A DNA stretch of 7,985 nucleotides from CAYYVJ01 sp964475115 (GCA_964475115.1 CAYYVJ010000088.1:1-7985); one strand, 5' to 3'. Positions 1 to 6,013 are shown, numbered from the stretch's first letter. Program-made: numbers and translations. The notes: generated by a model from the sequence alone, not told the origin.

Positions 1-148
1 TCTTATACTCTTTCATTACCTTATAGGCACTTTCTTGAACGATGTCCATGGCATCGTTTTCATTCCTTACATAAGAAAATGCCAGCCGATAATATTTTTC
101 ATAATCAGAAAGAAATTTTTGTTCTATTAGTTTGCGCATTCTTAACAC
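1..148 (-). CDS. ECF-type RNA polymerase sigma factor, N-terminal part (runs off window)
   Basis: Only the first 49 codons are present; the rest lies beyond position 1. The peptide reads on from the start as LRMRKLIEQKF, then SDYEKYYRLAFSYVRNENDA and MDIVQESAYKVMKEYK. This is the usual sigma-70 region 2.1-2.2 pattern of ECF factors (hydrophobic FSYVRNENDAMDIVQES helix), which binds the beta-prime clamp of core polymerase. I chose the GTG at 148 as start because AGGAG at 162-158 lies 9 nt ahead of it. The in-frame ATG at 157 touches the Shine-Dalgarno, and the ATG at 139 is 18 nt away. A strong ECF promoter just upstream suggests that it transcribes itself. An anti-sigma gene would be expected downstream, outside the window. 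Family assignment is firm; the regulon is unknown. Confidence 0.88.
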   Translation of the reverse strand, partial: MLRMRKLIEQKFLSDYEKYYRLAFSYVRNENDAMDIVQESAYKVMKEYK

Positions 149-157
149 TTTTTTCAT

Positions 158-162
158 CTCCT
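158..162 (-). promoter_or_regulatory. Shine-Dalgarno deciding the GTG start of the left sigma gene
   Basis: AGGAG is directly followed by ATG at 157-155, which leaves no room for initiation there. It is ideally placed (9 nt) for the in-frame GTG at 148. This favours a GTG start. Confidence 0.6.
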
Positions 163-178
163 ATGTCTTTATAATAAT

Positions 179-207
179 TAGACGTGGCAAAGTCATGAAA
201 AGTTTCA
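179..207 (-). promoter_or_regulatory. ECF sigma-factor promoter, probably autoregulatory
   Basis: On the minus strand there is TGAAAC at 207-202 followed by TTTT, a 17-nt spacer, and CGTCTA at 184-179. This is the classic ECF pattern (GAAC/GAAAC -35 with a T-rich start of the spacer, CGTC -10) known from Bacillus SigW/SigX/SigV-type promoters. The predicted transcription start lies near 171, giving a short leader with the Shine-Dalgarno at 162-158. Position directly ahead of an ECF gene implies positive autoregulation, as is common for this family. An ATGAAA/TTTCAT dyad (195-208) overlaps the -35. Confidence 0.78.
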
Positions 208-246
208 TTTATAATAAATCTTTTTTAATACGTTTTTTTACTTACC

Positions 247-1185
247 CTAATCATCATACCCTACCCACTTTCTATTTAAATCAAATCGGCTCCACCGATT
301 ATCAATGTATTGAATTCCTTTCACTGCAGCTCCATCTTCGTCACAATAATACCAATTCGAATCGTCTTCAATCCATCCAGTCACCATATATCCTACATGA
401 TCAAAATAATACCACTTCCCATTTATCATTTCCCAATCATTCTTGGTATAGGTTCCATCCTTATGCTTATACCACCATCCAATATTATCCTTTATCCAAT
501 CTCCTGGTAGCGTTCCTTTTACATCTGTCCCATAGTATAGGTTTTTTTCAAGATTTATTATTCTGTTTTTTATTTCTTCTTTGGCATCATTTGTTGATAG
601 CAAGTCAAATCTCCTAGAATTATAGGAACCCATATATAAAGCTTCTTCCATAAAAATATCATATATTTTCCAACCATCATTTCGAATAAATTTAAGCCAT
701 ATTCTATCAACTTGTGACGAAAAACCATCTTCTTCATAGTCATAAGCTAAATATTTGTATTTTATAAATTCTTCCACTTCCACTATAGCTGCATCTCCAT
801 AAATTGAAATTTCTTCAATCTTATAGTTAGAAACATGATCTTTAATTCCTCTCATCGAGTAATCAAATGCATATCTATAACTTTGGCTAGCAATAAAAAA
901 TTCCGTAGAATAATTTCTTTCTGCCAAAAGAGGATTCATTTTTTGCTCCGTGAACCTATATATTTCCCCTAGTGTAATAGAATTCAGCTTCCCTTCTACA
1001 ATAAAAAAATCTTTTATCTCCATGAATTCTTCAGTAATTTCTTTAAGGATAACCTTATCATCATCTTTCAAATTATGAACATCAATCACATTCCATTCAA
1101 GTTCAGCTTGTTCATTAGCTAAAATAGTGTTACTAGAAAAAATTAAAAACATTAATGTAAATAATATAACACTTGGGATTCTCAT
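247..1185 (-). CDS. Secreted protein with C-terminal choline-binding-type cell-wall repeats
   Basis: 312 residues. Residues 1-23 are a signal peptide (hydrophobic core ILFTLMFLIF, likely cleavage after ILA). Residues about 30-185 form a mixed alpha/beta domain, possibly NTF2-like: helices with EEFMEIKDFF and IYRFTEQKM, then strands such as YKIEEISIYGDAAIVEVEEF and WLKFIRNDGWKIYDI. I do not recognise a named family for it. Residues about 228-308 hold about four CW_binding_1-type repeats (WIKDNIGWWYK; WEMINGKWYYFDHVGYMVTG; WIEDDSNWYYCDEDG; a weak last one with RWSRFD). Such repeats attach proteins to choline-bearing or other wall polymers. The start has GGGGAGG 6-7 nt ahead. It follows the lipoprotein at 1223-1597 by 37 nt, so probably shares its transcript. 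The repeat block is short, so binding may be weak. Confidence 0.85.
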   Translation of the reverse strand: MRIPSVILFTLMFLIFSSNTILANEQAELEWNVIDVHNLKDDDKVILKEITEEFMEIKDFFIVEGKLNSITLGEIYRFTEQKMNPLLAERNYSTEFFIASQSYRYAFDYSMRGIKDHVSNYKIEEISIYGDAAIVEVEEFIKYKYLAYDYEEDGFSSQVDRIWLKFIRNDGWKIYDIFMEEALYMGSYNSRRFDLLSTNDAKEEIKNRIINLEKNLYYGTDVKGTLPGDWIKDNIGWWYKHKDGTYTKNDWEMINGKWYYFDHVGYMVTGWIEDDSNWYYCDEDGAAVKGIQYIDNRWSRFDLNRKWVGYDD

Positions 1186-1222
1186 TCAAACCCTCCCCTT
1201 TCATAATTGTTACTAGAATTAT

Positions 1223-1597
1223 CTATTCTACTGGTAACATCAAATCTGAAATAAATGTAAAATCATCCAAAGTTTTAGCCTCATAAATGTGAAAGGTATA
1301 ATATAGGCTATGAACCTTTTCATAATAAGACTTTCTCAAATTCACTAATGCCACCTCATATCTTTTATATCCAGATTCATTATCTGCTTTATAGCTTACA
1401 ATCAAATCGGATGGATTTTTCTCTGTTGGCAGAAACTCTATTACTTCTATAAAACTTTGATCATTTCTCTTTAAAAATTCCTCTAGTTGCCTTTCATCGA
1501 CTACCACACTATCAACCTTGAGAGTTTGGCAAGAAGTTAGTAACAACACTATAAAATGTAATATAAGAATTCCTTTTAATTGATAAGGTTTTTTCAC
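1223..1597 (-). CDS. Short lipoprotein, tail-less paralogue of the fragment at 2989-3662
   Basis: 124 residues starting at GTG (1597-1595) with AAGGAG 8 nt upstream. The N-terminus is a lipoprotein signal (hydrophobic ILILHFIVLLL, lipobox LTSC, lipidated Cys about 23), so the product should be anchored on the outer face of the membrane. Residues about 62-117 match the fragment at 2989-3662 without gaps (27 of 56 identical by my count), including YEVALVNL, AK.LDDF and ISD. Right after ISD the two diverge and this protein stops with LMLPVE, whereas the paralogue continues for about 130 residues. It therefore looks truncated at its 3' end; whether it still folds is unclear. The family is not recognised. 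It lies 35 nt downstream of the broken lipoprotein gene at 1633-2370, probably in the same transcript. Confidence 0.75.
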   Translation of the reverse strand: MKKPYQLKGILILHFIVLLLTSCQTLKVDSVVVDERQLEEFLKRNDQSFIEVIEFLPTEKNPSDLIVSYKADNESGYKRYEVALVNLRKSYYEKVHSLYYTFHIYEAKTLDDFTFISDLMLPVE

Positions 1598-1632
1598 GAA
1601 ATTTTCTCCTTATTTTAAAACCACTTATTAAT

Positions 1633-2370
1633 TTAGTCAGTAAAAGCTTCTTTTATATCCTCATATTCTAGCAAGGTTTTTTCTAGGGCTGAGGCTTTTT
1701 CTGATACACTTTCTCCCGTTTTTGACATAGAAACTTTCAAATCATTATTTATCCAATGTTTATTCTGTATGTACTTCAAGAAAACCTGAACCCTTCGATA
1801 ATGAATTCAACTTTATGAAATTACTTGGAAGATGAATGTATATTAAACTATCATTTGCAACAAAGGCAAACTCATAACCTATAATATCATTATTAGTTGC
1901 ATACTCGATTATGTAATAGTAAGTATCATCTCCCACATCTATTGGTAAAAATCCTTTATCAATATGATTTATCTTTAAAGATTCCTGCAAATTGGGGAAT
2001 AATGAAACCTCGTATATCGCTGTTGACATTCTTTCATTTTCATATTCGTTATATTTATCATTGTATTTGCAATTATCAACTGTATAATAAGAAGCTATAT
2101 ATATATTTTCTCGATAAAGTATATGCGAAAATGTAAAACCATCTATTGTCATATCAGTAAGCAAATATTGACTTGTCAACTTTTCTTTTTGTATGTCGCT
2201 TTTTATGGATTCTTTAAATTCCTGCCTTGAACTAAAAAATATGGTGCATCAAGAACAGCTATTTCCCCTGATGTATCTTTTGAGATTAATTCTGTTTGTG
2301 CTTTATTGCACCCACTTAATATTACAACAATCCCTATTAAAGTAGAAATAATTATTTTTTTACACATCAT
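1633..2370 (-). pseudogene. Lipoprotein gene broken by two compensating frameshifts
   Basis: GAGGAG precedes a double ATG (2370 and 2367); the second has the better spacing (6 nt). The first frame encodes MCKKIIISTLIGIVVILSGC (lipobox LSGC, Cys 20), then NKAQTELISK and AVLDAPYFL, and stops at 2203. The main body is in the -1 frame: after a six-T run (2239-2234) it reads SSRQEFKESIK, QKEKLTSQYL and a 120-residue stretch, ending at a TAA at 1760. The last part is back in the original frame: within 1763-1806 it crosses to LKYIQNKHWINNDLK, VSMSKTGESVSEKA and EYEDIKEAFTD, stopping at 1633. Joined, it is a lipoprotein of about 245 residues. No plausible start exists for the middle piece (its first possible codon is TTG at 2179, with no Shine-Dalgarno). 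Options are real decay, base-call errors in T runs, or slippage at the first site. The family is not recognised. It begins 12 nt after the lipoprotein gene at 2383-2844, in one operon. Confidence 0.8.
2233..2239 (-). other. Slippery heptamer U UUU UUA at first frameshift
   Basis: In the frame of the lipoprotein signal the codons are TAT TTT TTA, giving the in-phase heptamer T TTT TTA. This fits the X XXY YYZ rule for -1 ribosomal slippage (the same heptamer as HIV-1 gag-pol). A -1 shift here would enter exactly the long downstream frame (AGT TCA AGG). I see no convincing stimulatory hairpin or internal Shine-Dalgarno nearby, so simple loss of one T from a seven-T run is at least as likely. 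Confidence 0.4.
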
Positions 2371-2382
2371 AAACTCCTCATA

Positions 2383-2844
2383 CTATATTAACGAAGGAAG
2401 GAAGTCATTTGTGACACTCACTATATCTCCAGGTTCCCAATAACTTGTAACCGTATAGCTCTCATCTTCTATCAATTTTAGTGTGATTTCACATACAATC
2501 CCATTGACACCCGTCACTTTTATTTCCCCATCTGATTTAACATTAAATTTAATACACCATGGCATAAGGTAGCAAACAATCTCTTCTTCATTGTCTATAC
2601 TCATAAGCATGATATATTTTGCGTATAATTGATTCCCTGCCACACGAGACATTCTATCTTCATAAAGCATTATGATGTAATTTAATATAGCATCCTCTAT
2701 AGTTAGTAGGGCTTCTGTCTCTTGTATTTGTTCCTGACTAGATGAAGTAACTCCTTCGGTATTTACAAAATAGTCAGAATTATTGTTACACCCATTAATC
2801 ATTATTAAAATTAAAATAAATATTGTTAATATTCTTTTTTTCAT
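2383..2844 (-). CDS. Lipoprotein with C-terminal YWEPGD motif
   Basis: 153 residues. The signal (ILTIFILILIM) ends in lipobox INGC, with the lipidated Cys at 19. A polar Ser/Gln/Glu-rich linker (about 20-45) follows. The globular part has AILNYIIMLYEDRM, then alternating strands (EEIVCYLMPWCIKFNVKSDG) and ends with TLKLIEDESYTVTSYWEPGD. From memory, the order AI(L/S)..., a VY-type strand, and a final Y.v.eYWEPrDG is shared with small Firmicutes lipoproteins and the C-terminal region of some BlaR1-like M56 peptidases. I cannot confirm this without a search. Here the protein ends soon after that motif (FLPSLI), earlier than I would expect. The start follows GAGAGG with a leader nearly identical to that of the gene at 3649-4776. 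The broken lipoprotein gene follows 12 nt downstream. Confidence 0.78.
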   Translation of the reverse strand: MKKRILTIFILILIMINGCNNNSDYFVNTEGVTSSSQEQIQETEALLTIEDAILNYIIMLYEDRMSRVAGNQLYAKYIMLMSIDNEEEIVCYLMPWCIKFNVKSDGEIKVTGVNGIVCEITLKLIEDESYTVTSYWEPGDIVSVTNDFLPSLI

Positions 2845-2868
2845 ATAGACATTATCCTCTCAGTTATA
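2842..2868 (-). repeat. Copy 1 of duplicated 27-bp translation leader
   Basis: TATAACTGAGAGGATAATG followed by a variable triplet and ATATG. It matches the leader at 4774-4800 in 25 of 27 bases and contains the GAGAGG Shine-Dalgarno, 11 nt ahead of the start codon. The upstream ATG in the leader would open a three-codon frame (M-S-I) whose TGA overlaps the gene's ATG. Confidence 0.75.
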
Positions 2869-2914
2869 CCATTTTCCCTGTTTTTTAGAATTATTACAAT
2901 ACATTCCAAGAACA

Positions 2915-2965
2915 AGTCCGATTTTTAGGAATTCATACTTCATCAATGAATTTAAAAATCGGACT
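2915..2965 (-). terminator. Long hairpin between two lipoprotein genes, possible terminator
   Basis: Arms AGTCCGATTTTTA (2915-2927) and TAAAAATCGGACT (2953-2965) pair perfectly. They continue with AATTCAT/ATGAATT after a 2-nt bulge (GG, 2928-2929), around a 9-nt loop. That is 20 base pairs in all. An outer AAGAAC (2909-2913 region)/GTTCTT (2975-2980) pair may extend it. It lies just after the headless fragment (stop at 2989) and before the lipoprotein gene at 2383-2844. The bases following it on the minus strand (TGTTCTTGG) are a poor U-tract, so it may be a weak terminator, an attenuator or a processing/stability hairpin. Confidence 0.5.
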
Positions 2966-2988
2966 AAAAGCTTAGTTCTTTAGGTAAC

Positions 2989-3662
2989 TTAATCTTCTTC
3001 ATAATCGTCTATATTTAAGATGATTTTGGTTTGAATAATACTTATATCTTCTGTAGGTATGTCTATAACAATTTCANNNNNNNNNNNNNNNNNNNNNNNN
3101 NNNNNNNNNNNNNNNNNNNNNNNNNNNNNNNNNNNNNNNNNNNNNNNNNNNNNNNNNNNNNNNNNNNNNNNNNNNNAATTTCAAAGCGTTCTTTTTCCTT
3201 GTTATATCTTATTTCCATTTTCGGCTCTCTTAGCACTACATACCAATCATGTTTTCGATAAATTAGTTTTAAAACTCCATTTTCGCTATCTATCTCTATA
3301 AGTTTTCCAGTTTCTAGTTCACCATAATTGCTACCCAATCGATACACATCATATTCTGGTTCTTCCAATGACACATCAGCTACATATGTTTCTCTTGTAG
3401 TTTCAAAATTGTCCTTTCTGTCACTCCTCTGCCAGTGTTCCAAGACTGGATACCAATGTGGTGAACTCCAAGGAGTAAAAGACGAATCTGATATAAGTAC
3501 AAAATCATCTAAAGACTTCGCTTTGTAGACTCTAGGTATAGAATGTATACCGTTTATCTTTTCAAAATAAGTTTTCTTTAGATTTACAAGTGCCACTTCA
3601 TATTTTGTAAATTCTGGATCTTCATCCGATGTATAGACTATAATTAAATTACTTACTGAAAT
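2989..3662 (-). pseudogene. Headless paralogue fragment of the 1223-1597 lipoprotein, crossed by a scaffold gap
   Basis: The open frame begins right after a TAA at 3665-3663 with SNLIIVYTSDEDPEF, then YEVALVNLKKTYFEK. It lacks any ATG, any Shine-Dalgarno and the signal peptide that its paralogue at 1223-1597 has. The only alternative start is the GTG at 3596, without a ribosome site. The conserved block (YEVALVNL...AK.LDDF..ISD) is followed by SSPHWYPVLEHW, Arg/Glu-rich segments and strands such as VLKLIYRKHDWYVVLREPKM. It overlaps the 3' end of the gene at 3649-4776 by 14 nt, so the N-terminal part was probably lost in a deletion or recombination that joined it to that gene. If the N run is closed through the 7-bp overlap of its flanks, the frame continues FEIVIDIPTEDISIIQ and ends IDDYEED at a TAA at 2989, giving about 188 residues. 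Function is not recognised. Confidence 0.7.
3077..3176. other. Scaffold gap of 100 N
   Basis: Exactly 100 N, the usual placeholder for a gap of unknown size. The left flank ends in AATTTCA and the right flank begins with AATTTCA, so the two contigs may simply overlap by 7 bases. Confidence 0.97.
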
Positions 3663-4776
3663 TTACAATCTTTAAATTCTCTTCATTGCCCATCACTTCA
3701 GCATAGGCATTATTTAATATTCCTTGAACTGTATACATATACAAGGTTCCTTCTGTTCCATCAATGATATGGTACTTTTTACTGTTAGTATTATAATAGT
3801 ATAATCCTTCATAACTTTGGTTAATTAAAACATCATTGTTTACAAGAGCATAGGAAAATACATATGGAACCTCAATTTCTATAAATGTATCCTCCCTTAT
3901 ATTATAAACAAATACCTTTTCTCTTTCATTAGAGTTGTATCCAGCTACCCAAACACATATTTCACCATTACTAATGGGGTCACTTACATTTCCTTCTATG
4001 TGCAATTCCAATTTCTCCTTGCTATCCATTTTGTGGATATAGATGGTCGCCGTATTATCACTATGTTTCCTATATGTTGTATAGAAACCATTTACAATAT
4101 TAACATGTTCATAGGGAGAACTTAGCGATAAATTTTCTATTTCCTTATAGGTTTTCTTGGTTTCCAAATCATATCTATATAGGTTAATGGGATAGTCATG
4201 GCCTCCTAACATATCATACCAGAATAGACTATCATCTGTTATTGTTAATACTATAGTAAACATTTCCCCATTATCAATATTATAGGATAAAATATCCACA
4301 GGTTCATCTCTGCTTTCTAAATCAAATAATTTAACCCTCCACATCTCTCCTAGTGGATAATCTTCCCACACCAACGCTTTACCATTACACTGTATATCAG
4401 ATACGCTGATAGGTCTTGCTTCATTGTATTTATATAAAAGTTCATTTTCACCGGTTTTTACATTATACATTCTGATTTCCGTATTATATTTATCTTCAAA
4501 TTCAATCACAGGTCCTTTCCCAGTATGGTCAGTGAGATAATCAATAAAATCCACAGAATAGTAAACAATATCATTATATATATAGATTGGCCCTATATTT
4601 CCATTCATATGTAGACTTAGTTCAATTTCACTCATTTTAATAGTTTCAAGTTCTGATTTATAATCATCAGCAGTTATCACCTGCTGTGCATTTCCTAATT
4701 CAATTACTTCTGTCCTATTTCTTGAACATGCAGATACTAGTATAGTGATAATAAAAATCAAATATATTTTTTTCAT
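3649..4776 (-). CDS. Lipoprotein with beta-propeller-like repeats
   Basis: 375 residues. The signal (IYLIFIITIL) ends in lipobox VSAC with the lipidated Cys at 17, so it should be anchored outside the membrane. The body is almost all beta: repeated units of the form strand-turn-strand with a short label such as GPIYIYNDIVYYSVD, RVKLFDLES, DSLFWYDM...NLYRYDLETKK, ATIYIHKMDSKEK, KVFVYNIREDTFIE and GLYYYNTNSKKYH. About five or six such units suggest a TolB/DUF5050-like propeller, a fold that usually binds proteins or ligands without catalysis. The start follows GAGAGG in a leader shared with the lipoprotein at 2383-2844, and a candidate promoter lies at 4944-4973. The last 14 nt overlap the headless fragment at 2989-3662, marking a recombination junction. 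No specific function is recognisable. Confidence 0.8.
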   Translation of the reverse strand: MKKIYLIFIITILVSACSRNRTEVIELGNAQQVITADDYKSELETIKMSEIELSLHMNGNIGPIYIYNDIVYYSVDFIDYLTDHTGKGPVIEFEDKYNTEIRMYNVKTGENELLYKYNEARPISVSDIQCNGKALVWEDYPLGEMWRVKLFDLESRDEPVDILSYNIDNGEMFTIVLTITDDSLFWYDMLGGHDYPINLYRYDLETKKTYKEIENLSLSSPYEHVNIVNGFYTTYRKHSDNTATIYIHKMDSKEKLELHIEGNVSDPISNGEICVWVAGYNSNEREKVFVYNIREDTFIEIEVPYVFSYALVNNDVLINQSYEGLYYYNTNSKKYHIIDGTEGTLYMYTVQGILNNAYAEVMGNEENLKIVNFSK

Positions 4777-4800
4777 ATGGGCATTATCCTCTCAGTTATA
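4774..4800 (-). repeat. Copy 2 of duplicated 27-bp translation leader
   Basis: TATAACTGAGAGGATAATGCC then CATATG, 25 of 27 bases identical to 2842-2868. The homology stops soon after the ATG-poly(A) start, so only the ribosome site and its surroundings are shared. Confidence 0.75.
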
Positions 4801-4843
4801 GTTGATTTAATAAAAAGATGGGTTTTACCCTTCAATAATAATT

Positions 4844-4943
4844 NNNNNNNNNNNNNNNNNNNNNNNNNNNNNNNNNNNNNNNNNNNNNNNNNNNNNNNNN
4901 NNNNNNNNNNNNNNNNNNNNNNNNNNNNNNNNNNNNNNNNNNN
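4844..4943. other. Scaffold gap of 100 N
   Basis: Exactly 100 N inside the intergenic region ahead of the propeller lipoprotein. The left flank ends in ATAATAATT and the right flank begins with ATAATAATT, a 9-base overlap that suggests little or no missing DNA. Confidence 0.97.
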
Positions 4944-4973
4944 ATAATAATTCATCCCAAATTCTTTAATCAA
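4944..4973 (-). promoter_or_regulatory. Candidate housekeeping promoter for the propeller lipoprotein
   Basis: TTGATT (4973-4968), 18-nt spacer, TATTAT (4949-4944), fitting sigma-A reasonably. The -10 touches the edge of the N gap, so the distance to the start at 4776 is uncertain. In AT-rich DNA such matches arise by chance, hence the modest confidence. Confidence 0.4.
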
Positions 4974-5033
4974 AATTGTATACATTCAGTCTTAATGATA
5001 CTACACTTTTCTTTCACCAAATTCATGCATCTA

Positions 5034-5831
5034 TTAGTATATTAAATACCTACCTGATGTAGCATTAATGGAAGCATATGCTTCACTTAGCGGAATATCT
5101 GTATGGATTCCATAATATGCCGTATTATTATTACAATCTACAATTCGCACCTTTTTACTGGTTCTATTAATATAATCTAGACTTAAATAATGACCCGATT
5201 CTCTGTTTTTATAATATGTGAAATACTCTGTTCTTGCATGTAAGATAACTGGTTTCATGGCCGTCAAAGAGTTTGCTACATTTGCCTCAAACTGATCCAA
5301 TGTCATACTAGTTCCTACCTTATATATGTAAGAAGGATTTAAAGTATTATATTTATTTAAAGCATTTACAGCCTGATAAACAATCAAGCTCCCTTGGCTA
5401 TCAACATTATATTCCTGATCTAATGTTGATATTTTATTTGCATCTGTAGAACCGCTAACCGCCGAAGCACTGTTAAGCCCATACAGAGATTGCAAAACTG
5501 TCGTTGTTCCACAGTTATTATATTTTGTTTGCATAATATTTTTCACATATTGATAGCAAATATTTCCACCACCGCCACGTACTAAATTTAAATTATTAGC
5601 ACTAACTGCATTTAATGCTACATTAGCTAAAAATTCTTCTCCGTATTCCATTCCATAATCTTCAATCATTGCCAGGAATTGCTCATCACTTTTATATTCC
5701 TGATATGCTTTATTATATGCTTCCTGATATTCAGATGATAAACTAATATCATCTGCACTAACTCTCAATACTGAAAACATACTGACACAAATAAACATTA
5801 ATGTAAATGAAAACAAAACTTTTTCCTTCAT
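5034..5831 (-). CDS. Secreted C39-like papain-fold cysteine peptidase
   Basis: 265 residues. Residues 1-26 are a signal peptide (FSFTLMFICVSMFSV, cleavage near VSA). Residues about 30-85 are a helical, acidic pro-region-like segment ending in a glycine run (LVRGGGGN). The catalytic domain shows NNCGTTTVLQSL with the nucleophile Cys107 and Gln101 six residues before it as likely oxyanion residue. ESGHYLSLDYI supplies His214 and VRIVDCN supplies Asp232. This Cys-His-Asp order and the CG motif match the peptidase C39_2 group (papain-like, often secreted or ABC-linked). No transporter domain is present, so it is a free secreted enzyme or an autoprocessing toxin/maturation factor. The start has AGGAG 9 nt ahead and a candidate promoter at 5865-5893. 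It lies downstream of the small secreted protein at 6014-6445, a possible partner or substrate (inference only). Confidence 0.82.
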   Translation of the reverse strand: MKEKVLFSFTLMFICVSMFSVLRVSADDISLSSEYQEAYNKAYQEYKSDEQFLAMIEDYGMEYGEEFLANVALNAVSANNLNLVRGGGGNICYQYVKNIMQTKYNNCGTTTVLQSLYGLNSASAVSGSTDANKISTLDQEYNVDSQGSLIVYQAVNALNKYNTLNPSYIYKVGTSMTLDQFEANVANSLTAMKPVILHARTEYFTYYKNRESGHYLSLDYINRTSKKVRIVDCNNNTAYYGIHTDIPLSEAYASINATSGRYLIY

Positions 5832-5864
5832 ATTTATATTCTCCTTTTCATTGTAGTTAGATAA

Positions 5865-5893
5865 ATATTACTTTTTAATCTACCAGTTTGCAA
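5865..5893 (-). promoter_or_regulatory. Candidate sigma-A promoter for the C39-like peptidase
   Basis: TTGCAA (5893-5888), 17-nt spacer, TAATAT (5870-5865). The start would fall near 5858, about 25-30 nt ahead of the ATG at 5831 and upstream of the AGGAG site. Spacing is ideal and the -10 is a 4 of 6 match. Confidence 0.5.
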
Positions 5894-5915
5894 TTGTTTC
5901 TAAAACTACTTAAAT

Positions 5916-5993
5916 CTAATTTCCCCTAAACGAATCATTCATATATGAAGCTTCATCTAATACCATATAACCATCGGAATCATCCCTTTCCAT
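5916..5993 (-). CDS. Possible 25-residue small ORF or gene remnant
   Basis: MERDDSDGYMV followed by LDEASYMNDSFRGN and a TAG, lying between the secreted protein and the peptidase. Composition looks protein-like, with few rare codons. There is no clear Shine-Dalgarno and a stop sits just before the ATG, so it may be the tail of a deleted gene or chance. A perfect 12-bp palindrome (ATGAAGCTTCAT, 5945-5956) lies inside it. Function is unknown. Confidence 0.25.
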   Translation of the reverse strand: MERDDSDGYMVLDEASYMNDSFRGN

Positions 5994-6013
5994 TTATCCA
6001 TATAATTCAAACT

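Noticed and set aside
132..617. Plus-strand ORF of 161 codons
   Set aside because: It is the shadow of the minus-strand wall-binding protein, with a His/Ser/Leu/Phe/Tyr-heavy composition and no ribosome site.
1897..2136. Plus-strand ORF
   Set aside because: It is antisense to the middle segment of the frameshifted lipoprotein and has low-complexity, unlikely composition.
4820..4830. GGGT-TTT-ACCC mini hairpin followed by T-rich DNA on the minus strand
   Set aside because: A 4-bp stem is too weak to call a terminator, and it lies between the candidate promoter and the gene.
4773..4985. Minus-strand ORF running through the second N gap
   Set aside because: The frame exists only because N was translated. 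If the flanks are joined it stops after MYTILIKEFGMNYY, and it has no ribosome site.
5945..5956. Perfect 12-bp palindrome ATGAAGCTTCAT
   Set aside because: A single palindrome of this size in AT-rich DNA is expected by chance, and it is not placed over a promoter element.
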